Part shown: positions 29,114 to 38,357 of the stretch, piece by piece | Layout: the number at the start of each line of letters is the position of its first letter | Position numbering within the stretch: position 1 is the first letter of the stretch | NCBI RefSeq assembly: GCF_018598185.1 | Contig: NZ_JAHESC010000036.1 | Span: 17,086 to 81,085, forward strand | Source: Dawidia soli | GTDB lineage: Bacteria > Bacteroidota > Bacteroidia > Cytophagales > Cyclobacteriaceae | Length of the DNA: 64,000 nt | Direction: 5' to 3' | The notes under the pieces: model-generated | Databases searched by the model: none | What the model was told of the DNA's origin: nothing | The model's input: the letters and a program-made list of their open reading frames with translations, nothing else | Made by a program: the position numbers and the translations under genes

Positions 29114-30044
29114 ATGACACAAGAATTTTATTAACGTTAAGATAGATGTTACCAGTCTCGGAAGCATGACGCCTTTTTCTGTAGAGCAGATCATCCAAGC
29201 TAATGCGTTCAGTAAGGATGGCGTTCAAGTCCATGCCATCCATTAAGATCAGGCAGCGAAGATCGGAGCTAGTAGTTTGCAAACACTCCGTTGAAAAGCC
29301 ATCCATCGATACGAACAGCCCGAGCGTATTTTTTCTTTTGCCGTTGATCTTGCCAGCGAAGCTGTAAAGATCGGATGCGTTAATGGGTTGCTTTACCCAT
29401 CGAGCTTCCAGGAGAAAGTCATCATCCTTGAAAGTGAATGCACCGTCAATCTGCTCACCGATGATTTTGAAGGAGGCCTTCGGGTCGAGATCAAAGAGAG
29501 TAAACAGTTCGTTCAAAAGCTTTTCCAGACCATAACCGCGCTTCTGTGCATCGGAAGAAATGGCGATGTCCATAAACTTTTGGTTCAGTTCATCCAGCTT
29601 GGTTTTAAGAGCCGTGGTGTTTTTAACTTTTTCCTGAACTACTTTTTTACGCTCTTCCGTTTTCTTTTTTTCTTCCACTACCTCAAAGTATCCCTTCGCT
29701 TGTTTACGCAGAGCTTCAACAGCATCTTTCGCCCGTTGAATTTTTACATCAGGGTCATCCCAGCGTTTAAGATGTGAGAAGTCGTTGAAGTTTACGGCTT
29801 GTTCAAAGAGAGCAAAGAGATCATTCCTGTAGATGTCCTGACGGGAACACATCCTATCAATTAGATTGGAAGCAATCTCGTATTTTTTTGGCGTGACCCA
29901 GTCGATGGTATTAACAATGGCTTTATTGGTAATGGTGTTGTAGACAAATCTTTTTAGATCGTCTTTAGTCCAATAGATATGCGTGAGAGCATCTTTAAGC
30001 GCATTGATTGCGGCAGGTGATATAGTCTTGCTTGAAACGTTCAT
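29112..30044 (-). CDS. Mrr-like restriction endonuclease-fold protein
   Basis: 310 residues. Residues about 1-110 are helical and unassigned; about 110-165 a charged coiled coil (VVEEKKKTEERKKVVQEK). From about 170, GYGLEKLLNELFTLF, GEQIDGAFTF, LLEARWVKQP and GLFVSMDGFS follow the order of the PD-(D/E)XK Mrr domain (E, D, E-x-R/K, then a Gly-rich strand). The usual ExK lysine is replaced by Arg (EAR), with WVK next to it. Its start is 8 bp after the stop of the XRE gene, so the two form one unit. A DNA-cleaving defence role is plausible but unproved. Confidence 0.65.
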   Translation of the reverse strand: MNVSSKTISPAAINALKDALTHIYWTKDDLKRFVYNTITNKAIVNTIDWVTPKKYEIASNLIDRMCSRQDIYRNDLFALFEQAVNFNDFSHLKRWDDPDVKIQRAKDAVEALRKQAKGYFEVVEEKKKTEERKKVVQEKVKNTTALKTKLDELNQKFMDIAISSDAQKRGYGLEKLLNELFTLFDLDPKASFKIIGEQIDGAFTFKDDDFLLEARWVKQPINASDLYSFAGKINGKRKNTLGLFVSMDGFSTECLQTTSSDLRCLILMDGMDLNAILTERISLDDLLYRKRRHASETGNIYLNVNKILVS

Positions 30045-30052
30045 GGAGGGAT

Positions 30053-30388
30053 TTACGAGGCATGCGCTTTTTTAATTTTTACATCACGAATTACCAGATC
30101 AATGTAGTCGAAGATCTTTTCCTTCTCCTTTTCCGGCAACGCCTCGATATCTTCTATACGCTTCATCAGTTTTTTATCCAGCACCATTTTATCAGAACCG
30201 CCGAGTAAGTAGTCAACCGTTACGCTGAGTTCATCAGCAATCTTTTTAGCGATCTCAATAGAGGGCTTGATCTCATTGCGTTCATAGCGGCCGATGATGG
30301 GGGCAGAAGTGCCGATCTTCTTCGCTAGTTCTTCTTGTGACCATTTAAGCTGCTTGCGTATTAGGGTGATCCGCTCTCCAAAAGTCAT
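30053..30388 (-). CDS. XRE-family regulator paired with the Mrr-like nuclease
   Basis: Start chosen at the ATG at 30388 (MTFGERITLIRKQLKWSQ), giving 111 residues; a longer frame to 30457 would run through the promoter and operator. It has a complete N-terminal Cro/CI helix-turn-helix (SQEELAKKIGTSAPIIGRYE), a linker (VTVDYLLGGSD) and a helical tail (LPEKEKEKIFDYIDLVIRD). It probably represses its own operon through the palindrome just upstream. Confidence 0.85.
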   Translation of the reverse strand: MTFGERITLIRKQLKWSQEELAKKIGTSAPIIGRYERNEIKPSIEIAKKIADELSVTVDYLLGGSDKMVLDKKLMKRIEDIEALPEKEKEKIFDYIDLVIRDVKIKKAHAS

Positions 30389-30406
30389 ATAAAAGTGCTT
30401 TAAATA

Positions 30407-30420
30407 CCTCAAAAATGAGG
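30407..30420 (-). promoter_or_regulatory. Candidate operator for the XRE regulator
   Basis: CCTCA-AAAA-TGAGG is a perfect inverted repeat between the -7 box and the start codon of the XRE gene. Its position fits repressor autoregulation. Confidence 0.5.
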
Positions 30421-30426
30421 ATAGGG

Positions 30427-30458
30427 CAAATTTATGCCACCAATAAGTACTAAACAAA
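30427..30458 (-). promoter_or_regulatory. Promoter of the XRE-nuclease operon
   Basis: On the minus strand TAAATTTG (30427-30434) matches TAnnTTTG and TTTG (30455-30458) lies 20 bases upstream, as expected for the Bacteroidota sigma factor. Confidence 0.55.
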
Positions 30459-30815
30459 CTTACGGGAGCCTGCCGCAGCTACTTTGAAAATCTGAAACAG
30501 TGGCTTACAGCGAAGAGCAGAACAACCTTTACCAATCGTGAAGCAAGACAGACGCTGCGCATCAATGCAAGCAATCAGAAGCGTTATATGCTTGAGCTTA
30601 CGGCTAACTATCACATCCGTGTAGCCAACGGTAAAAGAGCCAGAGGCTACGAATACGAGATCGTGAGTTATGAAGAATACGAGAAGTTGAAACAAGGCAT
30701 TGAAACCGTTTTGGATGAAATCCTAGACAACCTCAAGCAGTTCAATGGTTCACCAGTGGTTCAAAAACAAAATGAACCACTGAAGGAAAAGAAGGTCAGC
30801 AAGTTAGTGGAGTAG
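30447..30815 (+). pseudogene. 5'-truncated gene of the recombinase element
   Basis: The frame is open from 30447 without a proper start; it reads CRSYFENLKQWLTAKSR, TFTNREARQTLRINASNQ, KRYMLELTANYHIRVANG and ends KKVSKLVE. It looks like the C-terminal 115 residues of a larger protein placed upstream of the recombinase pair; such Bacteroidota elements can carry a primase-like (CHC2) gene there, but I cannot confirm that. Its 5' truncation falls exactly at the XRE promoter, marking a junction. A short internal ATG at 30588 would give 75 residues. Confidence 0.55.
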
Positions 30816-30858
30816 TTCACTCCGAACAGGAAACATCAACCGAGCAAATTTTACGACT

Positions 30859-31881
30859 ATGAAACAGTTACAGCTTAGTAACGCATCATTCCGTTACCTG
30901 GAGCAGAGCTTTAAAGAATGGCTCGACATTATGGGCTATGCCGCGATCAGCGTGTATAACATGCCGCTGCAAGTGCGGGAGCTATTGTACTACCTCGAAG
31001 GTCAGGGCATCACAAATATCAAGGAACTTAATAACAAGCACATCCAGAAGTATTACAACAAACTGAAAGAACGTGCGAATCAAAGACGTGCCGGTGGACT
31101 TAGCAACAACCATCTAAACAAACACATCCAGGCACTGCGGAAATTTATTGACTACCTCAGACAAGTCGGCAGACTGGAAATCCCTGAACTGAATTTAAAG
31201 AACGAAGAAGCAGATCCGAAGTCTATTGATGTACTGACAGAAGAAGAAATACAACTACTCTTTAAGGCCACACAGAAAAAGCCATCGAGAAATCCCAACT
31301 GCATGAGCGATGCGCAGATGGAAGCACTTCAGGCAAGAGATCGCGCAATGCTGGCAATCTTTTATGGTTGTGGTCTGAGAAGAAATGAAGGCGTAAGTGT
31401 GAATGTATGTGATGTGAATTTTGATCGTGCCATGCTACATGTACGCAAGGGAAAGAACTATAAGGAACGTTTTGTTCCAGTCAGTAAGTCATCACTGAAA
31501 TACCTGCAAGACTACGTTTATGATCACCGGCCGGAACTACTGCAAGGAAGTAAATCAGAATCGTTTTTTGTTAGCCAGAGAGGCGGCAGGGTACAAGGCC
31601 AGACATTGCTTCTGCGATTGAAATACCTGCAACATCAGAGCGAAGATGAAAACCTGATCGAGAAAGAAATCGGACTACATACGCTACGCCACAGCATCGC
31701 TACGCACTTACTGCAAGCAGGAATTAAACTGGATTACATCGCACGATTTTTAGGTCATGGTTCACTTGAATCAACACAGATATACACACACCTGGCCGGA
31801 GTGGATGGAGATCAGCCACAGCCATTTAGAAATATCCCACGCTACGAAAAGACACAACTACATGAAGACGAGCTTTATTGA
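30859..31881 (+). CDS. Tyrosine recombinase/integrase
   Basis: 340 residues. The N-terminal SAM-like core-binding domain spans about 1-115. The catalytic domain has all expected residues: Arg in CGLRRNEGV, Lys in VRKGKNYKE, HTLRHSIATHL, LGHGSLESTQIYTH with the tyrosine nucleophile. Probably drives movement of the local element together with the overlapping second recombinase. Confidence 0.92.
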   Translation: MKQLQLSNASFRYLEQSFKEWLDIMGYAAISVYNMPLQVRELLYYLEGQGITNIKELNNKHIQKYYNKLKERANQRRAGGLSNNHLNKHIQALRKFIDYLRQVGRLEIPELNLKNEEADPKSIDVLTEEEIQLLFKATQKKPSRNPNCMSDAQMEALQARDRAMLAIFYGCGLRRNEGVSVNVCDVNFDRAMLHVRKGKNYKERFVPVSKSSLKYLQDYVYDHRPELLQGSKSESFFVSQRGGRVQGQTLLLRLKYLQHQSEDENLIEKEIGLHTLRHSIATHLLQAGIKLDYIARFLGHGSLESTQIYTHLAGVDGDQPQPFRNIPRYEKTQLHEDELY

Positions 31882-32734
31882 ATACATCAAAAGAAGAAGC
31901 CTGACACCGCGCACGATCAGTAGCTTTGATCGAGTGATCGTTATCTTTTTGAAATGGCTTGAGAAAGAACAAATGAAAGTTGAGCAAGTCAGCTATCGGG
32001 ATATTTTATCGTTCATGAAATCTTGCCAGAAGCAAGTGAGTCAGCGCACAGTCCAGCTATACTTGAATGTTATCAGACACTACTATGATCACTTGATCGA
32101 GGAAAATAAAATCGAAATCAATCCGGTAGCAGGGATCAAAGTACAAGGAGTAAAACGCAAAGCCTTGTATCACATCTTTGAACCTCATGAGCTGCATGCG
32201 ATCTACAACAGCTATCAGGATGAGACGTTGAAAGGAAAACGAAACAAGATCATGTTAAGTCTGCTGGTGTATCAAGGCGTGAAAACGGAAGAACTGATAA
32301 AACTCGAAGTGCAGGACGTAAAGCTGAGAGAAGGAAAAATAGAAATCCCCGGAGGCGCGAAAAGTGAAAGAAGACTTTTGCAACTGGAATCACATCAGGT
32401 CTTGGAGTTTTACGACTACATCAACAATACACGAAAGGAGATAATGACGAACTCTGGCCAGAAGACAGATAAACTTTTTGTGAGCATCGAAGGCGGTGAT
32501 AGTCTCGACAGCTGCATGCACCGGCTCATGTTCTGGGTGAGAAGAAAAAATAAGTTAGTGGTAAATGCAAAACAGTTGAGAGCAAGTGTTATTGTGAAGT
32601 GGCTGAAAATGTACAACCTGAGAAAAGTACAATACTTAGCCGGACATCGTTACATCAGTTCAACAGAATCTTATCAGCAAAGTGAAATGCAGGGACTGAC
32701 TGAAGAAGTGAACAAGTTCCACCCACTCGGATAG
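31862..32734 (+). CDS. Second tyrosine recombinase, degenerate active site
   Basis: The ATG at 31862 lies 20 bases inside the end of the first recombinase, so translation is probably coupled; 290 residues. It has a core-binding domain (YIKRRSLTPRTISSFDRV) and a catalytic-type domain, but the first Arg is Lys (YQGVKTEELI) and the HxxR box is AKQLRAS; the final AGHRYISSTESYQQ keeps His and Tyr. It may serve as a structural partner of the first recombinase, or act with altered chemistry. Confidence 0.85.
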   Translation: MKTSFIEYIKRRSLTPRTISSFDRVIVIFLKWLEKEQMKVEQVSYRDILSFMKSCQKQVSQRTVQLYLNVIRHYYDHLIEENKIEINPVAGIKVQGVKRKALYHIFEPHELHAIYNSYQDETLKGKRNKIMLSLLVYQGVKTEELIKLEVQDVKLREGKIEIPGGAKSERRLLQLESHQVLEFYDYINNTRKEIMTNSGQKTDKLFVSIEGGDSLDSCMHRLMFWVRRKNKLVVNAKQLRASVIVKWLKMYNLRKVQYLAGHRYISSTESYQQSEMQGLTEEVNKFHPLG

Positions 32735-33874
32735 CCCACCGCACAAGTCCGCCCCTGGACACACATGCTAACGCGCTTAGCCTTCGTGCCTCAGGCTTCA
32801 AGGTAGAAGCGGAGTGCTGCGCACAAGTTGTTCAGGCCTCGGAACACAGGTCACGCCAAAAGCTTCACTACAGCACTAAAAAAAATACGCGCATGGCAGA
32901 GAGCCAATGCTAAGCAGTTGAAATAAATCAGCGGAGCTTTTGCATCGGCTCACAGCCATTTTTGCCGACACGCATTCCATTATTTTTTTAACCGCTTCCG
33001 TTCCGCTTATTGTCATGCCTTGTGTACCTCGGACGTTCCATTCCTTCGTGCCTCAGTCATTGCGCTCACTTCACAACTTGTACTTGCACGGCATCAGGCC
33101 GGCCGGAAATGTTTTGCGGGGGGAAAGTGGTGGCCGGCCTGTGCCTGTTGTTCGTGCTCGCCTTGTGCCTCGCCAGCTCCCCCCGCAACCCCCGTACGCT
33201 GGCTCGGGCTCGCGTAGTACTCACCTTGATCAGCGTTGTAGTTCAGTTCATCTGACCTTGATAGTGTGCTGCCTGACCTTGTGAAGGAGAAATACTGACC
33301 TTGTCATCACCTTAATCTGCGTGGAATCGAAAGCTTGTGCAAATACCGCTGCTTAGCGCGCCATGCCGGATGAGAATCCAGATCATAAAGAGCAGTTGGG
33401 CTTGCATCATTTTTTTCAAGGCCAAATGCCGCGCAATCCCGCCCACATCCAAAGCACTTGCCCTTGAAAAAAACGACTGACTTTTAACTCATCTCACTGA
33501 ATAGAAAGGGCTAGAAATCGCAGTTAGCAAGATGTATTTTTGTCCACGAAAATCGATGCTAGAGGGGCATCAGCAAGATGTACGTTTGTCCGCAAAAATG
33601 CCTCGGAGCTCGGCATTGAGACTGCGAAAAATATCAGTCTAACTGCAGGTAAATCCAGTGAGACTGAACTCCAAAAACCCCGTCTTAGGAAAGTTTTTAA
33701 ACTTCCCAGACCTTCGAGCGGGGAGCGGATTTGAAGTTTTTTACGGCTGAATCCGTTCCCGAATATCACGTAGTGCCGAATTTACAATAGTGTGAAAACA
33801 CCATCGTATTTTTGCAGAGGCCAGCCGCGATTGAGAGAACGGATAAGCAAATTTTAAGACTTAATCCGTTGAAC
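32735..33874. other. Non-coding right flank of the recombinase element
   Basis: No convincing gene is seen in about 1.1 kb. The first part (to about 33300) is GC-rich and contains short partial repeats (CTTCGTGCCTCAG occurs near 32784 and 33042); the part near 33520-33600 holds a 28-bp direct repeat. It may contain the element end or attachment site, which I cannot place. Confidence 0.45.
33526..33599 (+). repeat. 28-bp imperfect direct repeat, 46-bp period
   Basis: AGCAAGATGTA...TTTGTCC... occurs at 33526-33553 and again at 33572-33599 with 24 of 28 bases equal. It could be recombinase binding sites near the element end. Confidence 0.6.
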
Positions 33875-34009
33875 ATGAGCATCGAAATACAATCAATCAC
33901 AATCAGCCTTCCCTGGTGGCTTATCCTTACAATCAGCCTCGCGGTAATCAGCAAAATAAAGCCAAAGCGAATTTTGAGGTTAATCAAGGACTGGATAAAA
34001 GATGATTGA
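33875..34009 (+). CDS. Small possible membrane protein
   Basis: 44 residues from the ATG at 33875: MSIEIQSITI, one hydrophobic helix (LPWWLILTISLAVI) and a basic tail. It could be a remnant of an immunity gene or not expressed. No family recognised. Confidence 0.3.
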   Translation: MSIEIQSITISLPWWLILTISLAVISKIKPKRILRLIKDWIKDD

Positions 34010-34151
34010 TCCTACCGCTGGAACAGGTGGATTTAATTATGGCAAATCCTCCGTATCTTGCCGCTACGTTCTTTGAAAAAGTTGCTGCGATTACCGGGGA
34101 ATGGCCTAGTGAAAAATCGGGTTCGCTTGAAAATGGCTTTGGGGAAAATGA

Positions 34152-35018
34152 AAAGCCGGGTCGAAAAAATGCGATAACTATTATCCGTTCGGTCTCGCCT
34201 TTAACTCGTATTCTAGAGAGAATAGCACGCCTCAGAATTACAAATTCAATGGGAAAGAAGAACAAGCTGAATTTAGTTTAGGATGGCTTGACTACGGAGC
34301 CAGAATGTATATGCCTGAGATTGGACGGTGGGGAGTGGTGGATCCATTGGCGGGGAAGTACCGAAGATGGAGTCCGTATAACTATTGTATGGATAATCCT
34401 TTGCGGTTTATTGATCCTGACGGCATGAGGGTAGAGTTTGCTAATGATGAATCGAAAACGAAAAAAGAAAATCGTGAAGCCAAGAGGGAATTTATGAAAA
34501 GCCAAAGAGAGCTAAATCGAAAATCCGAGACGGCACGAGATAATTGGAAAGCTTTAAAGAGATCAGACAATGTTCATACCGTCCATGTCAATCAAAAAGG
34601 CACCGATGGAAAGATTATTGACAATAAAGTAACGCCTAAAGAAGGTTACAGCCAAAAAACCGGAGGCGGAACAGATATTTATATAAATACCCAAAGCACA
34701 ACAATTGAAGGCAAGGATTTGGACACCAATATTATTGGAATAGCTCATGAAGAGGGACATGCTACTCGTTTTGATCAGGGGCTTGTGGCAGAACGGACTA
34801 TGCAGGACAATTTGAATGATCCCAAAGCGTTTGTGAAGAGTCTTCTGGAGCTTGACAAAATTAAAGTCACCGAAGAGGTAGGAGCTAGTCGAATCGAAAA
34901 TAAGGTCCGGTCCGAGGTAGGTATTCCGTTAAGGGAAAAGTATAGCAATATACCACAGCATGTGGATCCCGTTACTCATCAAATAAGGGTTTTCACTATA
35001 GATGCAAAAATCGAATAA
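34152..35018 (+). pseudogene. Orphan RHS tip with zinc-protease motif (silent cassette)
   Basis: The frame opens without a start at 34152 and quickly shows the conserved RHS core end: [60 protein letters not shown]. The tip that follows contains [17 protein letters not shown], an HExxH zincin motif, so a metallopeptidase toxin is likely. Without the shell and signal peptide it is an orphan cassette; an internal ATG at 34305 could at best give a 237-residue fragment. The next gene is its probable immunity gene. Confidence 0.75.
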
Positions 35019-35033
35019 GAGATGATCAAGGAT

Positions 35034-35588
35034 ATGAAAAGTAGTAGAATGGGGATTGTTCTTGTTGCGTGCGGAGCCATTTTAAGTTTTTGTGGTTCTA
35101 GCCGTAGTATTACTACGGTCTCACATAATTGCAATTTTATTCAACAAGAATTTGAAATTGATGAAAATGGTTTCAAACAATTTAATTCAGAGCTGGCGGA
35201 CTTTCTGAAAGCCCATCAGGATTTTGATGCAATGATTATTGAAATGAAAGGCGGAGAACATGAGCCTTCGTATTTGAAAAGATGGACTGTAATCAATGGC
35301 GAGTTATTTAAGACGGAGATGGTTCAGGCTTCTAGAAGCGTTAAAAAAATGAGCTCAATTGATCTTGACGAGCTAGTTGCTAAGTACAGTGACAAGATGA
35401 GTCCGGGGAGTTATATGCAAATCTGTCCGTATTCTTCAGATAGCAACTTGTTGCTGTTCTTAATTAGAAATAAAAATGGCATTTTCTTTAAATATTCGGC
35501 TGCTGAAAGTTATAGCTCGCTAGAAGGAAAGTATTTGAAACAAATAAAAGATGCTGTTTCCATATTTGACTTATTGCAAAGTCGCTGA
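35034..35588 (+). CDS. Putative immunity lipoprotein for the zincin tip
   Basis: 184 residues from the ATG at 35034 (MKSSRMGIVLVACGAILSFC); an earlier ATG at 35022 adds four. A lipobox-like LSFC precedes SSRS. No known family recognised. Its start lies only 15 bp after the orphan tip, and a strong terminator follows, so tip and gene form a closed module. Immunity role inferred from position. Confidence 0.6.
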   Translation: MKSSRMGIVLVACGAILSFCGSSRSITTVSHNCNFIQQEFEIDENGFKQFNSELADFLKAHQDFDAMIIEMKGGEHEPSYLKRWTVINGELFKTEMVQASRSVKKMSSIDLDELVAKYSDKMSPGSYMQICPYSSDSNLLLFLIRNKNGIFFKYSAAESYSSLEGKYLKQIKDAVSIFDLLQSR

Positions 35589-35624
35589 TAGTGGAAATTT
35601 ATAACAGAAATTCCTTCATATCAG

Positions 35625-35657
35625 AAAGGACGTTCGAAAGAGCGTCCTTTAATTTTT
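35625..35657 (+). terminator. Intrinsic terminator
   Basis: AAAGGACG and CGTCCTTT pair around a ten-base loop, followed by AATTTTTT. It closes the zincin tip module. Confidence 0.85.
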
Positions 35658-35681
35658 TGTACCTATGAAACAGAAAAAATT

Positions 35682-36071
35682 ATGATGATACTCACAAGAA
35701 GACTGGCAATTAATACCCTGTTTTTTTTGGTGCTTGTTATTAATGCCAGTTGCCAACATAACAATAATAATACAGCCACACCTGGCTTTCCCGGTGGAAA
35801 AGTGAAACTGGAGCAGTTTATTAAAAAAAACCTGCAATGGAGGCAAGGCCAACTTACAGTTGAGGGCACCGTATTTGTCTCTTTTATCGTAGACTCACTT
35901 GGGAAAATCAATGACATTAAGGTCATAAAAAGTTTATGCGAAAGCTGTGATCAAGAAGCTGTACGAATCGTTAAGGCTATGCCAGATTGGATTCCTGCAA
36001 AAAGGAATGGAGAGCCCTTCAGTTCTCAGGCAATGGTTTCAATCCCGTTTAAATTATCAGCAGATAAATAA
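35682..36071 (+). CDS. TonB C-terminal-domain lipoprotein
   Basis: 129 residues. The N-terminus is a signal peptide with a lipobox-like NASC. The remainder is a TonB_C domain (VEGTVFVSFIVDSLGKINDIKV, VRIVKAMPDWIPAKRNG). Unlike true TonB there is no long Pro-rich linker or cytoplasmic anchor, so it is probably not an energy transducer. In this array it could be an immunity protein that binds a TonB-like tip or receptor. Confidence 0.7.
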   Translation: MMILTRRLAINTLFFLVLVINASCQHNNNNTATPGFPGGKVKLEQFIKKNLQWRQGQLTVEGTVFVSFIVDSLGKINDIKVIKSLCESCDQEAVRIVKAMPDWIPAKRNGEPFSSQAMVSIPFKLSADK

Positions 36072-36109
36072 GGCATAAAACAGAACGATGACCATTATCA
36101 TCCCCTGAA

Positions 36110-37601
36110 TCACGTAACCTGCAACCAGGGGCAACACAACGTTCCGCTCCACGCGCTTGCTGGGCGGCAGCGACCCGGCCGCTGTATACGGTCTGGCAAA
36201 ATCACTCAGCGTCATGCCTGGCGACAAGATCGCGGCGAAGGTATACGCGAAATATGTCGATTCTAACGACCCCAGGTAGAACAGGCGCTTCGTAACTTCT
36301 TGCTGTCCCTCGGTATGGGCAACAACGGCGGCCCGCTGGTCGACGGAGGCAGCCCCGGCAGCCTGGGCGGTAGTGCCTTCCCTTTCCCCACTTTCTTCAA
36401 CCACCAAAACGAACCCGGCACCGGTCCCAAAGCCTACCTCAACTACCTGATCTTCGACCGCGACTTTAACTACCTTGACGGTGGCTTTGAACGTTTGACA
36501 GCCGACGGTCGCGAAACCGGCGCCCTCCTGCCAGAAGGCTCCGGATTCGACGAGCTCAGCTTCGCAGAAGGAGATATCAAGATCATGGAGCCAGGATTTG
36601 TGTATATTTACTTCAGCAACGAGAATGACAATCGCGTTGAAGTGTTCTTTGATGATTTTACTGTGACGCATACAAAATCACCGGTGGTGCAGGTCGATGA
36701 TTATTACCCGTACGGGTTGACCTTTAACTCGTATCAACGGGAAAATGGTCTTAGCCAAAAGTATCTTTTTAACGGAAAGGAGTTTTTGGATGAAATGAAT
36801 ATTGACTGGCATGACTATCAAGCCAGACAGTACGACTCAAAAATTGGACGCTTCTTATCAGTAGATCCTGCGACCGAGGCTATGAGGAAATTCTCAGTTT
36901 ACAGCTATGCGTTTGGTAATCCGATAAGATTTATCGATCCGGATGGCATGATGCCTGAAGAAGTTATTGATCCTACAAAGCAAAAGAATGAAAAAAACAT
37001 ACAGCAGAAGGTAGATAGAGTCTATGAGCAACCGCTACGCAATACTCCGTTGCCTGGTCAAGGAGCGAGTGTCGAACTATCAGGGTCAGTATCCATAGGG
37101 TTACAAGGCGGATTTAGTGTTAAGGTCCTGGGCGAGAACATGTCAGTCTTTGTGAATTTTGGAAGTTTTGACCTTGTAACGGCAAGCACTAGTGAAGGAG
37201 TCAAGTCTGGAGATGGCAATGTTAAAGAAGGAGCCGAACTCGGAATCGGCCCTGTCGGAGTTAGTAAGGAGATAGAAACTTCAAAAGAGGGAGAAAACGG
37301 CAACTTTACGGTTACTTCCACAGAAAAGACCACTTTCAATTTTTTTAACATTGAAGGATCTGGAACAAGCCAGACGGATGTAAAAAATCCCGAGTCGACT
37401 AATCCCCAGACGACGCGCATGACGAGCACCTCACTTGGTGCGTCACAATCCGCGAAAGCTGGCCTAGGCATTGTGATAAGCGGAGGTGTGAGCGGCAGTA
37501 TTACTCCAGGAAGAGTTACTGGTGTAGGCGACCTGAATCCGAAGTATGTAGCCTCAGACGCCACGCGCGTGTCTATAAATAAATTACCTCCAAAAAAATA
37601 A
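36110..37601 (+). pseudogene. Duplicated RHS core with orphan glycine-rich tip, frameshifted
   Basis: The first 640 bp match 27199-27800 of the LRR-RHS gene. Compared with it there is an extra G near 36127-36130 and a missing C near 36273, which brings TAG at 36277, so the core is broken. The frame then runs uninterrupted from about 36280 through [51 protein letters not shown] to a tip of about 215 residues rich in Gly, Ser, Thr (GASQSAKAGLGIVISGGVSG), family unknown. A TTG at 36300 could open a 433-residue fragment. I read it as a silent donor cassette. Confidence 0.75.
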
Positions 37602-37609
37602 TAGCAATC

Positions 37610-37891
37610 ATGACAATGACACTTATCAGCTTTGTGTTCTTTTCCTATTTGACTAAATTCATATTACATTTTATTTATCTAAAAAGAAATCTGATATATG
37701 TTAAATCAACCAATACGGGAAATTTGAGCAAAAAGATTGATGAACTGTTCGAAAAATACAGATTGTTTTTTCTAGCATCTATTATGTTCCCAATCATTAA
37801 GAGAAAAAATGACCGTAGGTTAAAATTAATTATTAATGCACTAGTTGCTATTTTCTACATAAGTCTGGCGCTGTTTTTAATCTACTCTTAA
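37610..37891 (+). CDS. Small two-helix membrane protein, probable immunity
   Basis: 93 residues with an N-terminal hydrophobic helix (TLISFVFFSYLTKFILHFIYL), a basic middle and a C-terminal helix (LVAIFYISLALFLIYS). It begins 8 bp after the Gly-rich orphan tip. Membrane-located immunity against a membrane-active or exported toxin is a reasonable inference. Confidence 0.55.
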   Translation: MTMTLISFVFFSYLTKFILHFIYLKRNLIYVKSTNTGNLSKKIDELFEKYRLFFLASIMFPIIKRKNDRRLKLIINALVAIFYISLALFLIYS

Positions 37892-37910
37892 TCAGTCAAT
37901 CAAAATCCAA

Positions 37911-38357
37911 ATGAAACAAATACTCATTACTTCTCTAATCTTATGGTCATTCAACTCGGAGGCGCAAGATACACCTCAAAAATTCGTGGATCGTTTTTTT
38001 GTCTTGTACCAAACAAAAGGAGCCAATGAGGCAATAGATTATATTTTTTCAACCAACAATTGGATGAATGAATCGAAAGACCAAGTGGAAAATGTAAAAT
38101 TCAAACTCAACAGCACATTAAAACTGCTGGGAAAATATGAAGGTTACGATTTGATAACAAAAAAGAGTATTGGCGAACATCTTTCATTGTATACATTCTT
38201 AATAAGATATGACAGACAACCACTCAGATTCACTATGACGTTCTATAATCCATCAAAGGATTGGAGATTATATAACTTTAGTTATGACGATTCCCTTGAT
38301 GAAGAACTTAAGGAAGCAGGAAAGGCATATCGACTGAAAGAAAATCTAGATTACTAA
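37911..38357 (+). CDS. Secreted protein of unknown function
   Basis: 148 residues with a signal peptide ending NSEAQ. The mature part (KFVDRFFVLYQTKGANEAIDYIF, YEGYDLITKKSIGEHLSLYTFLIRY) resembles small alpha+beta NTF2-like folds. No family assigned. It directly follows the small membrane gene and may be a second immunity gene or a periplasmic partner. Confidence 0.6.
   Translation: MKQILITSLILWSFNSEAQDTPQKFVDRFFVLYQTKGANEAIDYIFSTNNWMNESKDQVENVKFKLNSTLKLLGKYEGYDLITKKSIGEHLSLYTFLIRYDRQPLRFTMTFYNPSKDWRLYNFSYDDSLDEELKEAGKAYRLKENLDY

Noticed and set aside
34010..34100. Short motifs like DNA methyltransferase (DPTAGTGGF in one frame, DLIMANPPY in an overlapping frame).
   Set aside because: Both use almost the same bases in different frames, are very short and lack any further methyltransferase sequence. 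A deletion-fused remnant is possible but chance cannot be excluded.
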